DNA from: an uncultured Acinetobacter sp.
GTDB lineage: Bacteria; Pseudomonadota; Gammaproteobacteria; Pseudomonadales; Moraxellaceae
Assembly: GCA_913777945.1 (NCBI GenBank)
Contig: CAJYTY010000022.1
Location: forward strand, 124,001-188,000
Direction: 5' to 3'
Length of the DNA stretch: 64,000 nt
The number at the start of each line of letters is the position of its first letter. Position 1 is the first letter of the stretch. Made by a program: the position numbers and the translations under genes. A model generated the notes under the pieces. That model was given only the letters and a program-made list of their open reading frames with translations. It was not told where the DNA came from and searched no databases. Of the stretch, positions 26,305 to 34,306 are shown piece by piece.

Positions 26305-29067
26305 TTATTGCCAGCCATATCGACGGATATAAATTTGTTTGATGAATTGAGTCAAACACATATAAGCAAACAAAATAAAAGGCAAATATACAAAGTAAAT
26401 CCAAGGCAATGCTTCAAGCTTTAAGTAGCTTGCCAGAGGTCCCATTGGTAAAAAGATGCCAATTGCACAAATAATTACCGTCGTTATCAACAGTGGCGGA
26501 GCTGCGCAACTTTGAATAAACGGTATTTTTTTGGTTCGAATCATATGCACAACCATGGTTTGCGTGAGTAGTCCCACGACAAACCAGCCAGATTGAAACA
26601 TGGTTTGCTGCGCTGGCGTATTGGCATGAAAAATAAACCACATCATGCAAAAGGTCAGAATATCAAAGATGGAGCTAATCGGACCAAATACCACCATAAA
26701 GCGCCCAACTTCAGAAGGCTGCCAGCGCTGCGGTTTTTTTAGTTGTTCTTCGTCCACATGATCAAACGGAATAGCAATCTGAGATACATCGTAGAGTAAG
26801 TTTTGTACCAGTAGATGAATCGGCAGCATAGGTAAAAATGGAATAAAAGCACTCGCCACCAATACCGAAAAAACATTACCAAAATTTGAACTGGCCGTCA
26901 TTTTGATATATTTGAGCATATTGGCAAATGTTCGACGCCCTTCAAGCACACCATTTTCAAGCACCATCAAACTCTTTTCTAGTAAAATCAGATCGGCAGA
27001 TTCCTTGGCAATATCCACTGCTGAATCGACTGAAATGCCAATATCTGCAGCACGTATTGCGGCAGCATCATTGATTCCATCGCCCAAAAATCCGACCACA
27101 TGCCCATTCGCTTTTAGCTGATCGACAATACGTTCTTTATGAATAGGACTTAATTTTGCAAAAATAGTATGCTGCTCAACCGCAACTTTAAGCTGCGCGT
27201 CGGATAGCATTTCGATTTCGCCACCGAGGAGTACCTTGTCATGGGCAATCCCGATTTCACGGCATATTTTTTGTGTGACGAACTCGTTATCGCCCGTTAA
27301 TACCTTCACAGCTACACCATGGGCATGTAACTGCTGGATGGCAGGTCGAGCTGACTCTTTCGGTGGATCTAAAAAGGTAAGATAGCCCATCAGAATCAGA
27401 TCACGTTCATCTGCCACAGAAAAACTTTCTTGAGGCGTATCAATATTACGATATGCAACTGCTACAACACGCAATCCTTCGCGGTTGTAGTTTTGCGTTA
27501 TGGTCTGTATCTCATGACGTAACGCTGGGCTAAGCTGTTTAATCTCGCCTTGTAGCTCAACATGCGAACATACTTTTAAAATTTCCTCAACGGCTCCCTT
27601 GCTGACCATACGCACTTGGGCCTGTGGCGTACGCACAACAACAGACATTCTACGGCGTTCAAAATCGAAAGGTACTTCATCTAGCTTTTTAAAGCGTAGT
27701 TTTTCAAACTTCATGTCCTGATCAACCGCTTCTAATACGGCCACATCCAACAGGTTCTTAAGCCCCGTTTGGTAATAACTGTTTAAGAATGCCTGCATTA
27801 ATACGGAATGCGATTTTTTACCAAGCACATCAACATGATGCGAAAGAAAGATTTTATCTTGCGTTAATGTGCCTGTTTTGTCTGTACACAGCACATCCAT
27901 AGCACCAAAATTTTGTATAGCATCTAGTCGTTTTACAATCACTTTTTTACGCGATAAAAACACTGCTCCTTTTGCAAGGGTTGACGTCACAATCATGGGA
28001 AGCATTTCAGGCGTTAGACCCACCGCAACAGATAAAGCAAACAACACAGCCTCACCCCAATCCCCTTTGGTGAAGCCATTGATAAACAAAACAATCGGTG
28101 CCATTACCAACATGAAACGGATCAGTAACCAACTGACTTTATTTACCCCTAGCTGAAAAGAAGTCACTGCATAATCAGTTGCCGTCACGCGGTGCGCCAG
28201 CGCACCAAAATAAGTTTGAATGCCTGTACTCATCACCACTGCACGCGCTGTTCCAGAGACAACATTGGTGCCCATAAAGAGTAAATTGTCGAGTTCTAAA
28301 GGAGAATTTATGTCTGATGTATGTGCAGCTGCATATTTCTCCACAGGCATCGATTCACCTGTCATGGCTGCTTGCGAAACAAATAAATCTTTTGCCGTCA
28401 AAATTCGACAATCGGCCGGAATCATATCGCCAGCTGAAAGTAAAATAATATCGCCAGGCACCAAATACTGAATCGGTATTTCAAATTGAATACTTTTTAA
28501 TTGCTTCACCTCAACGCCATAACGTTGCTTGATCAAAATCTGATCTTGAGTATTGACGTTATGGCGCAGCACCATAGCCGTATTGGTCACCATTGCTTTA
28601 AGCGACTCAGCAGCCTTATTGGATTTAGATTCCTGCCAGTAGCGTAATAAGGTCGATAGTGACACCATAATAGTGATGATTAATCCACCAGTGAAATCAT
28701 CAGTTAAAAAAGCAACAAGCGCTAAAAGACTAAGTAGCACATTAAATGGATTACGATAGCAATACCATACATGCTGCCACCAAGTGAGTGGCTTTTCCTG
28801 AGCAACTTCATTCAAACCATGTGTCTGTTGCTGTTGATACGCGTGCGCTTCTGTTAAACCATCTTGCGCTGTATGTAATTTTTCTAAAAGCTGACTCATT
28901 TCCATTTGAGCATTGGCCTTCAGCTGTTGCGATAAAGCCTGTCCAATTTCTTTGGCATAACTTGATTGATGCATTTCTTTAAAAGAACGATGTCGCTCAA
29001 AAAAACGCTTAAGATGAAATGTTTGCAAAAATCGAGTAAATAGACGTTGCCATAGATCATATTTCAT
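26305..29067 (-). CDS. mgtA: Magnesium-translocating P-type ATPase
   Basis: 920 residues from ATG 29067, with AGGAGATC 4 nt upstream (another ATG at 29091 is in frame). P-type ATPase landmarks: TGES in the actuator domain, the phosphorylation motif CTDKTGTLT at about 395-403, KGAVEE for nucleotide binding, and GDGINDAAAIRAADIGI. Ten membrane segments are expected; the VGLTPEMLPMIV helix with P-E-M-L-P is the MgtA/MgtB ion-site signature. It imports Mg2+ into the cytoplasm from the periplasm. The downstream mgtC and upstream secreted-protein gene lie in one direction and probably form one operon controlled by the leader RNA at 29855-30078. Confidence 0.94.
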   Translation of the reverse strand: MKYDLWQRLFTRFLQTFHLKRFFERHRSFKEMHQSSYAKEIGQALSQQLKANAQMEMSQLLEKLHTAQDGLTEAHAYQQQQTHGLNEVAQEKPLTWWQHVWYCYRNPFNVLLSLLALVAFLTDDFTGGLIITIMVSLSTLLRYWQESKSNKAAESLKAMVTNTAMVLRHNVNTQDQILIKQRYGVEVKQLKSIQFEIPIQYLVPGDIILLSAGDMIPADCRILTAKDLFVSQAAMTGESMPVEKYAAAHTSDINSPLELDNLLFMGTNVVSGTARAVVMSTGIQTYFGALAHRVTATDYAVTSFQLGVNKVSWLLIRFMLVMAPIVLFINGFTKGDWGEAVLFALSVAVGLTPEMLPMIVTSTLAKGAVFLSRKKVIVKRLDAIQNFGAMDVLCTDKTGTLTQDKIFLSHHVDVLGKKSHSVLMQAFLNSYYQTGLKNLLDVAVLEAVDQDMKFEKLRFKKLDEVPFDFERRRMSVVVRTPQAQVRMVSKGAVEEILKVCSHVELQGEIKQLSPALRHEIQTITQNYNREGLRVVAVAYRNIDTPQESFSVADERDLILMGYLTFLDPPKESARPAIQQLHAHGVAVKVLTGDNEFVTQKICREIGIAHDKVLLGGEIEMLSDAQLKVAVEQHTIFAKLSPIHKERIVDQLKANGHVVGFLGDGINDAAAIRAADIGISVDSAVDIAKESADLILLEKSLMVLENGVLEGRRTFANMLKYIKMTASSNFGNVFSVLVASAFIPFLPMLPIHLLVQNLLYDVSQIAIPFDHVDEEQLKKPQRWQPSEVGRFMVVFGPISSIFDILTFCMMWFIFHANTPAQQTMFQSGWFVVGLLTQTMVVHMIRTKKIPFIQSCAAPPLLITTVIICAIGIFLPMGPLASYLKLEALPWIYFVYLPFILFAYMCLTQFIKQIYIRRYGWQ

Positions 29068-29164
29068 AAAAGATCTCCTTTTTTCAGGCATACGAAGTCG
29101 TGACTTTTTTATGTAAAAAAGCCGTTTGTTTAGAGATGTGTTTACAATGTAAAGAAAATAAAAA

Positions 29165-29854
29165 TTAAGGCGTAAAGCTCAGGCCAAAGCCAAACCATCG
29201 CTGTCGAAAATCTTGTAAGCGCTGGCCAAATGAAAACTCTAAACTCAAAACATCTGAAAAAACATGATGTATAACAGCTTGAGTAAATGGCGCCTGACGG
29301 TCTTGATTAAAAAACTCTAAACTGATTCCTGTATTTTGGGTGAGCCCAATATCCATTGCTGTGCTCCAACGCATCAAATCGTCATGCGATTGCACCTTTT
29401 GATAGCCAATATTGCTATACAAATGGATGTGTCCATCATTGAGTGAAACAGCAGAAGGAAAATTAAGAAACCAAGCTCGTTGGTCCCCTACCGGTGAATC
29501 ATTTTTTGTTGTGCTAAGGCTTGCGGCAAGCCCCCAGCGTTGCATGGGCACCAATACCGATTTAATTTGCGCAGACCATGCTGTCGAGTTGGCTGTGGCA
29601 GAGGTGTTCGCATATCCAAGTGATGTTTCTACGCCTTTCACTACTTGGCAGGCTGTATTGAACTGTGAAACAGTTGCTGATGGCTTAGACGCCACAACAG
29701 AAGTCTCAAGCTGGCAATGGGCATACGCTGTGATCTCAGGATCATCAGTATTTAAAAGCGGGCTTGCGTGTACATATTGCACAAACAAAATACACAGCCA
29801 CGCACATAAGCATTGCATGCTCAAGAGTTTTAGTAACGAAGCATGTAACCACAT
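29165..29854 (-). CDS. Predicted secreted/outer-membrane protein, first gene of the mgt operon
   Basis: 229 residues from ATG 29854, with GGGAGAAG 3-4 nt upstream; an in-frame start at 29887 lacks a site. An N-terminal signal peptide is clear (basic-poor start, LLKLLSMQCLCAWLCILFV core, cleavage near VHA-SP at about 31). The mature protein alternates polar and hydrophobic residues (SVVASKPSATVSQFNTACQ, LGLTQNTGISLEFF) and ends GFGLSFTP, like a small beta-barrel or a family of uncharacterised transporter-like porins. I do not recognise the family. It sits 97 bp upstream of mgtA in the same direction, directly behind the leader, so a role in envelope Mg2+ passage is possible but unproven. Confidence 0.65.
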   Translation of the reverse strand: MWLHASLLKLLSMQCLCAWLCILFVQYVHASPLLNTDDPEITAYAHCQLETSVVASKPSATVSQFNTACQVVKGVETSLGYANTSATANSTAWSAQIKSVLVPMQRWGLAASLSTTKNDSPVGDQRAWFLNFPSAVSLNDGHIHLYSNIGYQKVQSHDDLMRWSTAMDIGLTQNTGISLEFFNQDRQAPFTQAVIHHVFSDVLSLEFSFGQRLQDFRQRWFGFGLSFTP

Positions 29855-30078
29855 AGGCTTCTCCCAGATCACAGGAGGCCTAAGCAAGAAGACGACATTC
29901 TGCCCAACAAAAAATGCAGACGGATAAGAAGAACATGATGAAAAATGATAAACAGGCTATCTCATTGCAAGATAGCCACCCTAAATGTGTACTAACTTGC
30001 TCAGAGAATAACGCGCTTAACCGTTTGACAGCACAACCTCGAACAACTTCCCACTTAGGGTCTCCTCGTATTAAATTT
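29855..30078 (-). ncRNA. Candidate structured 5' leader (riboswitch-like) of the mgt operon
   Basis: From a well-placed promoter the transcript would have ~220 nt before the first start codon. Reading the minus strand, CCCUAAGUG (30060-30052) pairs with CAUUUAGGG (29987-29979), nine pairs including one G-U, closing a ~64-nt domain. One base later comes a second hairpin, GGCUAUCU/AGAUAGCC (29977-29955, 8 pairs, 7-nt loop) followed by UGUUUAUCAUUUUU, like a terminator. An aptamer-like domain next to a possible terminator, ahead of Mg2+ genes, suggests attenuation. The sequence does not contain the M-box core GGUGAGGCUCC, and I cannot assign it to a known class. Confidence 0.6.
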
Positions 30079-30084
30079 GCACGT

Positions 30085-30112
30085 ATTATATTTCTCTAAA
30101 ATTAATTTACAA
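30085..30112 (-). promoter_or_regulatory. Promoter of the mgt operon
   Basis: Minus-strand TTGTAA (30112-30107), a 16-bp spacer, and perfect TATAAT (30090-30085). The promoter is flanked exactly by a 7-bp inverted repeat, TGCACGT at 30078-30084 and ACGTGCA at 30114-30120, which could be an operator. It begins about 27 bp past the RDD gene stop. Confidence 0.7.
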
Positions 30113-30138
30113 GACGTGCATTTAAAAATTTTAGCGGT

Positions 30139-30582
30139 CTATAGCTCGCGAACCACTACGGTTTTGGCCATTTTGTCATGCCAGCCTTGCTTCTTGCTAT
30201 CAAAAGCGATCCAGAAAAAGCCCAAAAATAAAACCAAAGTAGATGGAAAATAACCAATATAGCGCAAAATAGCTTGCCCCCATGTTAAGGGATGTCCCGT
30301 TTGTTCATCGAGTACTTTTAAGCGCATCAGACGTTTTCCTGGCGTTCCTTTTAAAAAAATCCAAAACAAAATGGAATAAATAAATGGAAAAACGTAGTTG
30401 ATGATTGCATCAAACCAAGGCGAAGATTGTCGATCACTTAATCCAGTCGAAAAGATCAAATCCATATCGCCATGGTAAAAAATCCAAGCAGCCGGAATCA
30501 CTGCAAGCATAATAATCAAGGTATCAATAATTGTTGCACCTACACGCAACCAAAATCCCGCATATTCATATTTATAGGTCAT
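30139..30582 (-). CDS. RDD-family membrane protein
   Basis: 147 residues. The N-terminal YAGFWLRVGATIIDTLIIM carries the R-D-D signature (Arg and Asp in the first helix), a middle KGTPGKRLMRLKVLDEQTG is the hallmark RDD loop, and about three membrane helices follow. RDD proteins are widespread; some are proposed transporters, but the function is mostly unknown. It ends just before the mgt promoter and is transcribed in the same direction, with no terminator in between, so some readthrough into the mgt operon is possible. Confidence 0.85.
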   Translation of the reverse strand: MTYKYEYAGFWLRVGATIIDTLIIMLAVIPAAWIFYHGDMDLIFSTGLSDRQSSPWFDAIINYVFPFIYSILFWIFLKGTPGKRLMRLKVLDEQTGHPLTWGQAILRYIGYFPSTLVLFLGFFWIAFDSKKQGWHDKMAKTVVVREL

Positions 30583-30647
30583 GATGATGTCTCATTATTG
30601 TGTTTTAGATTTTTTAAACTAAAAATGATCATGATTTCTTATTTGTG

Positions 30648-30684
30648 CAGACCTCAAAATGCTTTAGACACATGTTGAGGTCTG
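30648..30684 (-). terminator. Hairpin downstream of map (possible terminator)
   Basis: A 10-bp perfect stem (CAGACCTCAA/TTGAGGTCTG) with a 17-nt loop lies 9 bp after the map stop. The minus-strand side after it lacks a T run, so it may be a weak terminator or an RNA-stabilising hairpin. Confidence 0.45.
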
Positions 30685-30692
30685 TTTACAAC

Positions 30693-31499
30693 TTATATTG
30701 ATTGTACAATTTCAGGATAAATTCCGGTTCCTTCTGGCCACGGCGTGAGTAACTCAAAACCTGTATCAGTCACCGCCACCATATGTTCCCATTGTGCAGA
30801 TAAAGATTTATCCGTGGTTACCACAGTCCAGCCATCACTCAATTCTTTCACATGCTGTTTGCCCGCATTTACCATCGGCTCAATGGTAAATACCATCCCC
30901 TTTTGCAATACCATGCCCTGATTCGGTTGACCATAGTGCAGAATATTCGGCTGTTCATGATAGACCTTTCCAATTCCATGACCGCAATATTCACGCACAA
31001 TGGAATAACCTTCAGTTTCGGCAACTTTTTGAATGGCATGACCAATGTCGCCCAAAGTAGCGCCAGGTTTGACACTGAGTATTCCGGCACGCATCGCATT
31101 ATAAGTGGTCATCACCAGTTTTTTTGCTTCTGGCTGTACATCTCCCACCAGATACATGCGACTGGTATCGCCAAAATATCCATCTTTAATAATCGCAACA
31201 TCGATATTGATAATATCGCCATCTTGTAAAATTTTACTTGGCGATGGAATACCATGACAGACTACCTCATTGACTGAGGTACAGATAGTCTTGGTAAAGC
31301 CGTGATAGCCGACATTTGCTGGAATTACGTTCAGCGTATTTACAATAAAATCATGACAACGTTGATCAAGCTCATCTGTACTCACGCCAGGCTTTACATA
31401 TTGACCGATCATTTCAAGCACTTGAGCAGCCAAACGCCCAGATACACGTAGATGTTCTAAGTCTTGCTGGTCTTTAATCGTTACAGTTGATGCACGCAT
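30693..31499 (-). CDS. map: Type I methionine aminopeptidase
   Basis: 268 residues. The pita-bread fold metal ligands are visible: an aspartate in INIDVAIIKDGYFGDTSRMY (two Asp), the histidine in EYCGHGIGKVYHEQPNI, and the glutamates in FTIEPMVNAG and QWEHMVAVTDTG. It removes the initiator methionine from nascent proteins in the cytoplasm and is normally essential. The gene stands alone here; no rpsB or other ribosomal gene is adjacent, which suggests it is either a separately placed map or a second copy. ATG 31499 is the clear start. Confidence 0.93.
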   Translation of the reverse strand: MRASTVTIKDQQDLEHLRVSGRLAAQVLEMIGQYVKPGVSTDELDQRCHDFIVNTLNVIPANVGYHGFTKTICTSVNEVVCHGIPSPSKILQDGDIINIDVAIIKDGYFGDTSRMYLVGDVQPEAKKLVMTTYNAMRAGILSVKPGATLGDIGHAIQKVAETEGYSIVREYCGHGIGKVYHEQPNILHYGQPNQGMVLQKGMVFTIEPMVNAGKQHVKELSDGWTVVTTDKSLSAQWEHMVAVTDTGFELLTPWPEGTGIYPEIVQSI

Positions 31500-31860
31500 G
31501 TAATTACCCTCGGTCGTATCCGACTTATTATACTAGTTTTGAGAATCATTAACATAACTATCATGGAATGGCTCAATTTCCAATTCGGCACAACACAATA
31601 AAAAACTCAAAATAGATTAATATTTGCACATTTAATGTAAATTTGATGAATAAATGAATAAAAATTTTATTCGCAATAAAAGTTTGAAATTAAAAATGTT
31701 GGCAAAGATATCAAGTATATAAATTAAACAGTGTGCTTTTTTACTAAACAATCAGGCAGAAAATAGGTGTTTTTATTAATTTTTGGGCCGTGCGAATTGC
31801 ACAAAAATGGCTCCTTTTGCTCTAAAATTCGCGCTTCTTTACTGCGTCTCACCTTTTTTT
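31500..31860. other. Intergenic region between map and brnQ
   Basis: About 360 bp of AT-rich sequence separating divergent genes. A short hairpin (GTGC-GAATT-GCAC) is at 31789-31801. There is a T-rich stretch just before the brnQ start and no clear ribosome-binding site. I see no gene or convincing promoter. Confidence 0.5.
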
Positions 31861-33153
31861 ATGACTAGTCTTCGTACTTCAGATATTATTGCATTGGGGT
31901 TTATGACCTTTGCTCTATTTATTGGGGCTGGCAATATTATCTTCCCACCGATTGTTGCACAACAAGCAGGTGAACACGTCTGGCTTGCTGCTGCAGGATT
32001 CTTGATCACCGCAGTGGGTCTACCAGTCATCACGATTATGGCCTTGTCTCGTATGGAAGGTTCCATCGCGATGATCAGCTCACCGCTTGGACGTGTTTTC
32101 AGCTTAATTTTGACCGTTGTGTGTTATCTGTCTGTCGGTCCACTTTTTGCTACTCCACGAACTGCCACTGTTTCGTATGAAATTGGCTTTTCATCGTTTT
32201 TTGGCACATCTGCAAGCAGTTTGTTGATCTACAGTATCGTGTATTTTGCTGTAGTAACTTTGGTTTCATTGTATCCAAACAAACTTCTCGATACCGTTGG
32301 CCATGTATTGGCACCTCTTAAGATTTTCGCGTTGGCGATTTTAGGTATTGCTGCGGTTGCAATTCCATCAGGTTATATCCCACCAGCCATCAACAACTAC
32401 GTCACCAACCCGGTGTCGGAAGGTTTTGTAAATGGCTATTTGACTATGGATACTTTAGGTGCACTGGTTTTTGGTATCGTCATTATTCAGGCGATTTACT
32501 CGCGTGGTGTAAGTGATCCGAAACTGGTTACACGTTATGCTGTCATTGCCAGCATTATTTCTGGTATTGGTTTAACACTGGTTTATTTAAGCTTGTTTAA
32601 ACTCGGCTTAGGTAGTCATGAAGTTGCACCAAATGCGAGCAACGGTGCTGTGATTTTGCACGCTTATGTGCAGCATGCCTTTGGAAACCTAGGTACTTGG
32701 TTTTTATCTGGCCTGATTTTCCTTGCCTGTATGGTGACCGCGATTGGCCTCACCTGTGCATGTGCTGAGTATTTTGCGCAATTAACTAAACTTCCTTACA
32801 AATTATTTGTATTTGTGCTGGTCGGTTTCTCGCTCATTATCTCAAATCTTGGTTTGACTAAACTGATTGCGGTGTCGGTACCGGTACTGACTGCAATTTA
32901 TCCACCTGCAATTGTGGTGATTATGCTGAGTTTCTTCTGGAAATTCTGGAAAAAACCATCCAACGTTGTAGGCCCTGTGACTGCATGCTCATTCTTGTTT
33001 GGTATTATAGAAGGCTTAAAAACAGCCGGTTTCACAGATGCACTTCCATCGTTTGTGCAGCATTTGCCACTCAATGAGCAAAATTTAGCATGGTTGATCC
33101 CATCTTTAGTGGTACTCGTCATTTCTATTGTGATCGATAAAGTGAAAAATTAA
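31861..33153 (+). CDS. brnQ: Branched-chain amino acid transporter (LIVCS family)
   Basis: 430 residues from ATG 31861, the start matching Pseudomonas BraB/BrnQ proteins (MTxLxxxDIIALGFMTFALFIGAGNIIFPP). Twelve membrane helices are expected. It imports leucine, isoleucine and valine with sodium or protons. An in-frame ATG at 31807 would add 18 residues but has no better ribosome-binding site. The 5' region is T-rich and lacks a Shine-Dalgarno sequence, so translation may be weak or regulated. A strong terminator follows. Confidence 0.9.
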   Translation: MTSLRTSDIIALGFMTFALFIGAGNIIFPPIVAQQAGEHVWLAAAGFLITAVGLPVITIMALSRMEGSIAMISSPLGRVFSLILTVVCYLSVGPLFATPRTATVSYEIGFSSFFGTSASSLLIYSIVYFAVVTLVSLYPNKLLDTVGHVLAPLKIFALAILGIAAVAIPSGYIPPAINNYVTNPVSEGFVNGYLTMDTLGALVFGIVIIQAIYSRGVSDPKLVTRYAVIASIISGIGLTLVYLSLFKLGLGSHEVAPNASNGAVILHAYVQHAFGNLGTWFLSGLIFLACMVTAIGLTCACAEYFAQLTKLPYKLFVFVLVGFSLIISNLGLTKLIAVSVPVLTAIYPPAIVVIMLSFFWKFWKKPSNVVGPVTACSFLFGIIEGLKTAGFTDALPSFVQHLPLNEQNLAWLIPSLVVLVISIVIDKVKN

Positions 33154-33577
33154 TCGTTTTCACCCATCGTTAATGTAAGCGCGTGCTTTATCCAAGCCGT
33201 ATCTTGCAATCAATAAAAATGCCGTCGTTTTTACCCAAAACAGGCATTTTTTATTTGATCCTGATAAAAATTATAAAACTATCTTTTCTGGCTCATTTTT
33301 TGCTTAACAATAATGAAGCATCTACGTGACACTTTTGTCGAATATTGATCGCGTTATTCCTATCGTATACTGAAGCTACACTTTAAGATGCTTTAATATT
33401 TTCGAGCTAAATATTATTATTTTTCTTGAATAATGATGCAGTGTATTATCATTTTTGTATATCAAGTGAAAAAATAATAGTATCAACTCTTGAAATAGAA
33501 TCTAAATCGCAGTACAACAAATGATATAGCAATTCGCTACTGTGATTTAAACGTAAATAAACATGGGAGGGGTGGAG
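33154..33577. other. Intergenic region downstream of brnQ
   Basis: 424 bp. It contains the brnQ terminator at 33215-33252 and a possible promoter near 33345-33371 (TTGATC, 15-bp spacer, TATACT) that could serve the small gene at 33578. The spacer is short, so the promoter is tentative. Nothing else is recognised. Confidence 0.5.
33215..33252 (+). terminator. Terminator of brnQ
   Basis: AAAAATGCC pairs with GGCATTTTT around an inner GTTTT/AAAAC stem, followed by T residues, 62 bp after the brnQ stop. Confidence 0.8.
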
Positions 33578-33838
33578 ATGTCATCAATACATTTCAATAA
33601 GCAAGTCTTCATTAACACTCTGAAGACCTCAAATATGGTCGTATATGGAGTAACCACGTTTGCTCTGATGCTTACGATCATGTTTCAAGGCATGATTAAG
33701 GGTAACTTAAAGCCCGAATACTTTGGCTATGCCTTGATCGTATCTTTCGCCTTCTGTGTCTGGGCTTTCGTCGACCATAAGTTTCGAAAACTGGGTGCCG
33801 AAAGAGCCAAATCTAAATTTGAGAAAATGGATGAGTAA
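33578..33838 (+). CDS. Small uncharacterised membrane protein
   Basis: 86 residues from ATG 33578, which is preceded by GGAGGGG 5 nt upstream; an ATG at 33563 lies inside that site. Two hydrophobic segments (about 25-41 MVVYGVTTFALMLTIMF and about 55-70 YALIVSFAFCVWAFVDH) suggest two membrane helices with a basic, charged C-terminus (KFRKLGAERAKSKFEKMDE). I do not recognise the family. The very strong ribosome-binding site and the terminator placed on its own stop codon indicate an independently expressed single gene. It may be a small stress or envelope protein, but nothing shows its role. Confidence 0.7.
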   Translation: MSSIHFNKQVFINTLKTSNMVVYGVTTFALMLTIMFQGMIKGNLKPEYFGYALIVSFAFCVWAFVDHKFRKLGAERAKSKFEKMDE

Positions 33839-33852
33839 TCATCCATTTTTTT
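33824..33852 (+). terminator. Terminator overlapping the stop of the small membrane protein
   Basis: AAATGGATGA and TCATCCATTT form a 10-bp stem with the loop GTAA, containing the TAA stop (33836-33838) and followed by T residues. Confidence 0.8.
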
Positions 33853-34306
33853 CATCTGTTTGAACTTAAATTACTTACTCACTTTTATTATTTTTATTTT
33901 TTGACCATTTTTGCCAATTGCCCTTCTCTCTTATTTAATCTTATACGTTCTATTCAAAATATCATGACTTATCGCTTTAAAATACGTTCAATTACTCGCA
34001 TCATTACTCCCGCTTAATACTTGCGTTTAAAGTCACCCACTTTTATAGCCGCATCCGCTTACTAAATTAATTTGACGAATTATATGTAACTTGCAGAAAA
34101 GTTTCCATTTTTGTTTGAGCTTTTGACTAAAAAATAAGTGAGTTGGTACTTTATCATATCGATAATTTTATGAAGTTCTGTTAAAGTTTCACCGGAAGCT
34201 AAGTCCTATTTTTAAGTTTAACTTGATTTAAAATGACGATGAATTGGCTTCTTTTTTATATCCTGAGCATTTCAAGGTCTTCATTAAAATTATCAAAGGA
34301 AGCTTT
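33839..34306. other. Intergenic region upstream of fruB
   Basis: 468 bp, AT rich. Two weak matches to a Cra/FruR-like half-palindrome occur: GAAAAGTTTC at 34096-34105 and TTAAAGTTTCA at 34181-34191. They are short and could be chance. No regulator gene is adjacent to the operon. I see no clear promoter and no RNA gene. Confidence 0.4.

Noticed and set aside
29855-30078. M-box magnesium riboswitch
   Set aside because: The leader lacks the conserved GGUGAGGCUCC and CCAAUGGG cores and the expected helix arrangement.
29914-30099. A 61-codon plus-strand open frame across the mgt leader
   Set aside because: It lies opposite the promoter and paired stems of the leader RNA, has no ribosome-binding site, and the minus-strand reading is also free of a start; the base pairing explains the region better.
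34096-34191. Cra/FruR operator upstream of fruB
   Set aside because: Only two weak half-matches exist and no fruR-type gene is nearby, so it is mentioned but not called.
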